Of a DNA stretch of 64,000 nt, positions 61,507 to 64,000 are shown piece by piece (the stretch's first letter is position 1; every line of letters starts with the position of its first letter). Both the position numbers and the translations under genes were made by a program. The stretch is taken from contig NC_017455.1 of the NCBI RefSeq assembly GCF_000165465.1, positions 186,001-250,000 on the forward strand. Direction: 5' to 3'. The notes beneath the pieces are model-generated. The model had not been told where the DNA came from. It saw nothing but the letters and a program-made list of their open reading frames with translations, and ran no database searches. The stretch comes from Halanaerobium praevalens DSM 2228. GTDB taxonomy: Bacteria > Bacillota > Halanaerobiia > Halanaerobiales > Halanaerobiaceae.

Positions 61507-63225
61507 ATTAGTGGAGAAACTGTTGGTTTTTTGTCAATTATTCCGCCTTTATTAGCTATTTTATTAGCAATGTATACGCGGGAGGTATTAATTTCTTTAT
61601 TTGCTGGAGTTTGGTCAGCTGCTTTAATTATTAGCAACTGGAATCCAATCACAGCGACTTCATTATCTTTACGCTGGATTGTGGGTACTGTTAATGATCC
61701 TTGGAATGCCAAATTTTTAATTTTAATTATGTTAATGGGAGCTGGAGCTGCTTTAATTTATAAGTCAGGCAGTGTTTTAGCTTTAGAAAAATGGATGGGT
61801 AATACAGTTAAAACTTCTCGAGATTCCCAAATTTTAACCTGGATGATTGGAATGTTTATTTTTATTGATTCTTATACTAGTACGATTGTAACTGGTAATG
61901 CAACTCGTGATGTCAGTATGAAAAATAAGACTTCAAGAGAAGCGCATTCTTATATTTTGGATTCTACAACAGCACCTGTAACAACTTTTGGGCCTGTTTC
62001 TAATTGGATTGGTTATCAAGTTTCAATGATCGCAGCTGGATTTACTGCTGCTGGAATTACTGCTCAGCAAATAGGAGTTACTCCTTATGCTGTGTTTTTG
62101 CGTTCTATTCCTTGGAATTTTTATTGTCTTTTGGCCTTTTTTATGGTTGGCTTTATAGCAATTACTCAAAGGTATTATGGGCCAATGTTAGATGCAGAAT
62201 GGCGCTCACGTAAAGAAGGTAAATTAATGAAAGATGGAGCAGAAGCTTTATCAGATATCAATACTGATGTAGGAGAACAGAGTCAAAAAAACCCAAAATT
62301 GATTAATTTCTTTCTTCCAATCATTTCCCTTTTAGTTGTTAGTGTATTTTCTATGTGGTGGTTAGGAGAAGGCTATCAGAGTGGGGTTAGTATTGCTCAA
62401 GCTTTTCAGGAAACTGATATAGCTCTTTCTTTACTTTATGGTTCTTTTGCTTTTGTATTTTTTGCTCTCATTGGTTCTTTGTTTTATAGAACAATGTCTT
62501 TAAGTGCTGCTAGTGATGCAGTAATTGATGGTTTTAAGACAATGGTGATTGCAGCAGCTATAATTATTTTAGCTTGGACAATTGGACATGCAACTGACCA
62601 AGTTGGAACTGCAGAATATGTTGTTAATATTTTAATGAATATTGGTTTACCAGGTAGAGCTTTACCAATAATCATCTTTTTAGCAGCAATGTTTATTTCA
62701 TTTACTACTGGAACTTCTTGGGGAACAATGGCTATTTTAACTCCAATTGCTGTTTCAACAGGTTACGAATTAGTAGGTTTTAGTATTGTACCTGTTTTGA
62801 TGGGTATTTTATTTGGAGGGGCGATTTTTGGTGATCATGTATCACCAATTTCAGATACAACTGTAATGTCTTCAATTTTTGCAGGTTCTGATCATATTGA
62901 CCATGTTACTTCCCAAATTCCATATGCCTTAACAGCTGCTTTTTCAACCCTTTTTACTTTAGTCTTATATGCTTTGGGAATTGATTCAGTAGTTATTCTA
63001 TTAACCATTGCTTTTGTTTTAACCTTAGTTTTAACAATTGCTTTAAACAAATTTGATGCTAAAAGAAAAGGTTTACCTGAAGTAATGCCAACTGCAGCCG
63101 AAATGGAAGCAGGAATTACTTCAAAAACTAAAGCTAAGCTTTTTAATAAAATTGCAACTGCAGCTATAGCTTTTTATCTAATTTATATGATAAGTATTTT
63201 TCTTTTTGCTAATTTAGCTTCTTAG
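61507..63225 (+). CDS. NhaC-family Na+/H+ antiporter, apparent ATT start
   Basis: A polytopic NhaC-type antiporter with GPVSNWIGYQVSM, FTTGTSWGTMAILTPIA and GDHVSPISDTTVMSS. The frame has no ATG, GTG or TTG near the strong ribosome binding site AAAGGAGG (61491-61498). The first usable TTG is at 61531, over 30 bases away and inside the conserved N-terminus. An ATT at 61507 lies eight bases from the site and gives xSGETVGFLSIIPPLLAI, the N-terminus expected for the family. Starting at ATT it has 572 residues. It is probably a sodium-proton or organic-acid antiporter, fitting a halophile. Confidence 0.85.
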   Translation: MSGETVGFLSIIPPLLAILLAMYTREVLISLFAGVWSAALIISNWNPITATSLSLRWIVGTVNDPWNAKFLILIMLMGAGAALIYKSGSVLALEKWMGNTVKTSRDSQILTWMIGMFIFIDSYTSTIVTGNATRDVSMKNKTSREAHSYILDSTTAPVTTFGPVSNWIGYQVSMIAAGFTAAGITAQQIGVTPYAVFLRSIPWNFYCLLAFFMVGFIAITQRYYGPMLDAEWRSRKEGKLMKDGAEALSDINTDVGEQSQKNPKLINFFLPIISLLVVSVFSMWWLGEGYQSGVSIAQAFQETDIALSLLYGSFAFVFFALIGSLFYRTMSLSAASDAVIDGFKTMVIAAAIIILAWTIGHATDQVGTAEYVVNILMNIGLPGRALPIIIFLAAMFISFTTGTSWGTMAILTPIAVSTGYELVGFSIVPVLMGILFGGAIFGDHVSPISDTTVMSSIFAGSDHIDHVTSQIPYALTAAFSTLFTLVLYALGIDSVVILLTIAFVLTLVLTIALNKFDAKRKGLPEVMPTAAEMEAGITSKTKAKLFNKIATAAIAFYLIYMISIFLFANLAS

Positions 63226-63262
63226 ACTAGAGAGTAGATTATTTAAGAAAATAATTAGTTTT

Positions 63263-63310
63263 AAACCCCTGTAAATATCTGGCTAAAAAAGTCAAGATAA
63301 ACAGGGGTTT
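63263..63310 (+). terminator. Hairpin behind the NhaC-type gene
   Basis: AAACCCCTGT pairs with ACAGGGGTTT across a 28-base loop, followed by CTT. It is a probable but weak terminator. Confidence 0.5.
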
Positions 63311-63352
63311 CTTAATCCAAAATTTTTTTAAAGCCTTAATTTGTTTTTAAAT

Positions 63353-63381
63353 TCGAAATTAAGCTTTTTTTCTGCTATAAT
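63353..63381 (+). promoter_or_regulatory. Predicted promoter of the YgiQ-type gene
   Basis: TCGAAA, 17 bases, TATAAT, with TGC directly before the -10 (extended -10). Confidence 0.65.
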
Positions 63382-63441
63382 ACTTAGTAGAATGGTCAGT
63401 TTAAAGGGTCTAGAATAATAAAGGAGTTATTGATAACTTAG

Positions 63442-64000
63442 ATGAAAAATAAAAATAATAATTTTAAGAAAAATGTTCAAGCAGAATTAGAAAACCCTAG
63501 AGATCAATTTATGGTGATTTCTAAGGCAGATATGGCTAAAAGAGGCTGGAAAAAGCTAGATTTTATAATAGTAAGTGGTGATGCTTATCTTGATCATCCA
63601 TCTTTTGGCACAGCTATTATTGCTCGCGTACTAGAAGATGCTGGTTTTAAAGTGGGAATTATTGCTCAACCAAATTGGAAATCAACTCGAGATTTTAAAA
63701 AATTAGGTAAACCAAGATATGGGTTTTTAGTTTCAGCAGGTAATATGGATTCAATGGTTAATCACTTTTCAGTTACTAAAAATAGACGTAGTTATGATAA
63801 TTATTCTCCAGGTGGAGAAAGTGGCCATCGTCCTGATCGAGCAACTATAGTTTATAGTAATCGTTTGCGAGAAGCTTATGGAGATATCCCAATTATTATT
63901 GGTGGTATTGAAGCGAGTTTACGCCGCTTTGCTTACTATGATTACTGGGACAATAGTGTTCGTCGTTCAGTTCTTTTTGATAGTAGAGCTGATCTTTTGG
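63442..64000 (+). CDS. YgiQ-family radical SAM protein, N-terminal part
   Basis: The gene runs off the end of the window; 186 codons are visible. The N-terminus matches the YgiQ/UPF0313 family: [62 protein letters not shown] and [19 protein letters not shown]. The Cys motif of the radical SAM core lies beyond the visible part. AAGGAG lies rather far (15 bases) from the ATG. The substrate is unknown. Confidence 0.9.
   Translation, partial: MKNKNNNFKKNVQAELENPRDQFMVISKADMAKRGWKKLDFIIVSGDAYLDHPSFGTAIIARVLEDAGFKVGIIAQPNWKSTRDFKKLGKPRYGFLVSAGNMDSMVNHFSVTKNRRSYDNYSPGGESGHRPDRATIVYSNRLREAYGDIPIIIGGIEASLRRFAYYDYWDNSVRRSVLFDSRADLL

Overview
The window is about 64 kb of AT-rich, densely packed bacterial DNA. 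It reads as the chromosome of a strictly anaerobic Firmicute with an outer membrane, most like Halanaerobium or another member of Halanaerobiales. That placement is inference from several signs: ferrous-iron and class III ribonucleotide reductase genes, Clostridia-type riboswitches, and solute-binding proteins that carry Sec signal peptides but no lipobox cysteine. I found no rRNA, tRNA, CRISPR array or prophage. The only intact mobile elements are a group II intron and an intein.

Layout. 1-5.2 kb: purH, then a c-di-GMP-I riboswitch with terminator ahead of a receiver-PAS-GGDEF protein and an EAL-HDOD protein. 5.5-14 kb: a double ferrous-iron locus. A DtxR-FeoA fusion, FeoA, full-length FeoB and a Cys-rich peptide form the first operon. 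The second has two exported proteins, a FeoB membrane part without its G domain, two FeoA proteins, a separate FeoB G domain and another Cys-rich peptide. Both operons carry TTAGG-N4-CCTAA palindromes and Fur-like boxes. 13.7-22 kb: DUF2325, HD-GYP, flavodoxin, DUF2023, Fur, a chemoreceptor and a yclNOPQ-like siderophore importer. 22-27.4 kb: decayed cstA and fur fragments, an AraC regulator and a YbtPQ/IrtAB-like ABC pair. 27.4-31.5 kb (minus strand): cstA with a LytS/LytTR two-component system. 31.6-40.1 kb: a CDF metal exporter, a DnaA-box cluster, corA, a tandem DUF445 protein and a zinc-type ABC importer. 40.3-44.8 kb: a cobalamin riboswitch controlling nrdD (with an intein), nrdG and a 41-residue free-standing glycyl-radical peptide. 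44.9-55.9 kb: FIST-GAF-GGDEF, cold-shock protein, alpha-amylase, an amidotransferase, a dipeptide ABC system, threonine aldolase and PhoU. 55.9-58 kb: a group II intron just after the phoU terminator. 58-64 kb: an AbgT-type transporter, a 5'-nucleotidase, an NhaC-type antiporter with an apparent ATT start, and the beginning of a YgiQ-type radical SAM protein.

Themes. Iron dominates the first half: ferrous uptake, siderophore uptake, flavodoxin as an iron-sparing electron carrier, and two metalloregulators with their sites. Cyclic di-GMP is the second theme, with four turnover proteins and one riboswitch. The most unusual locus is the class III ribonucleotide reductase. Its catalytic gene lacks the C-terminal glycyl-radical segment and holds an Ala1/Gln-ending intein, and the missing segment is encoded separately behind nrdG. 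The split FeoB operon with its exported partners is the second most unusual system.
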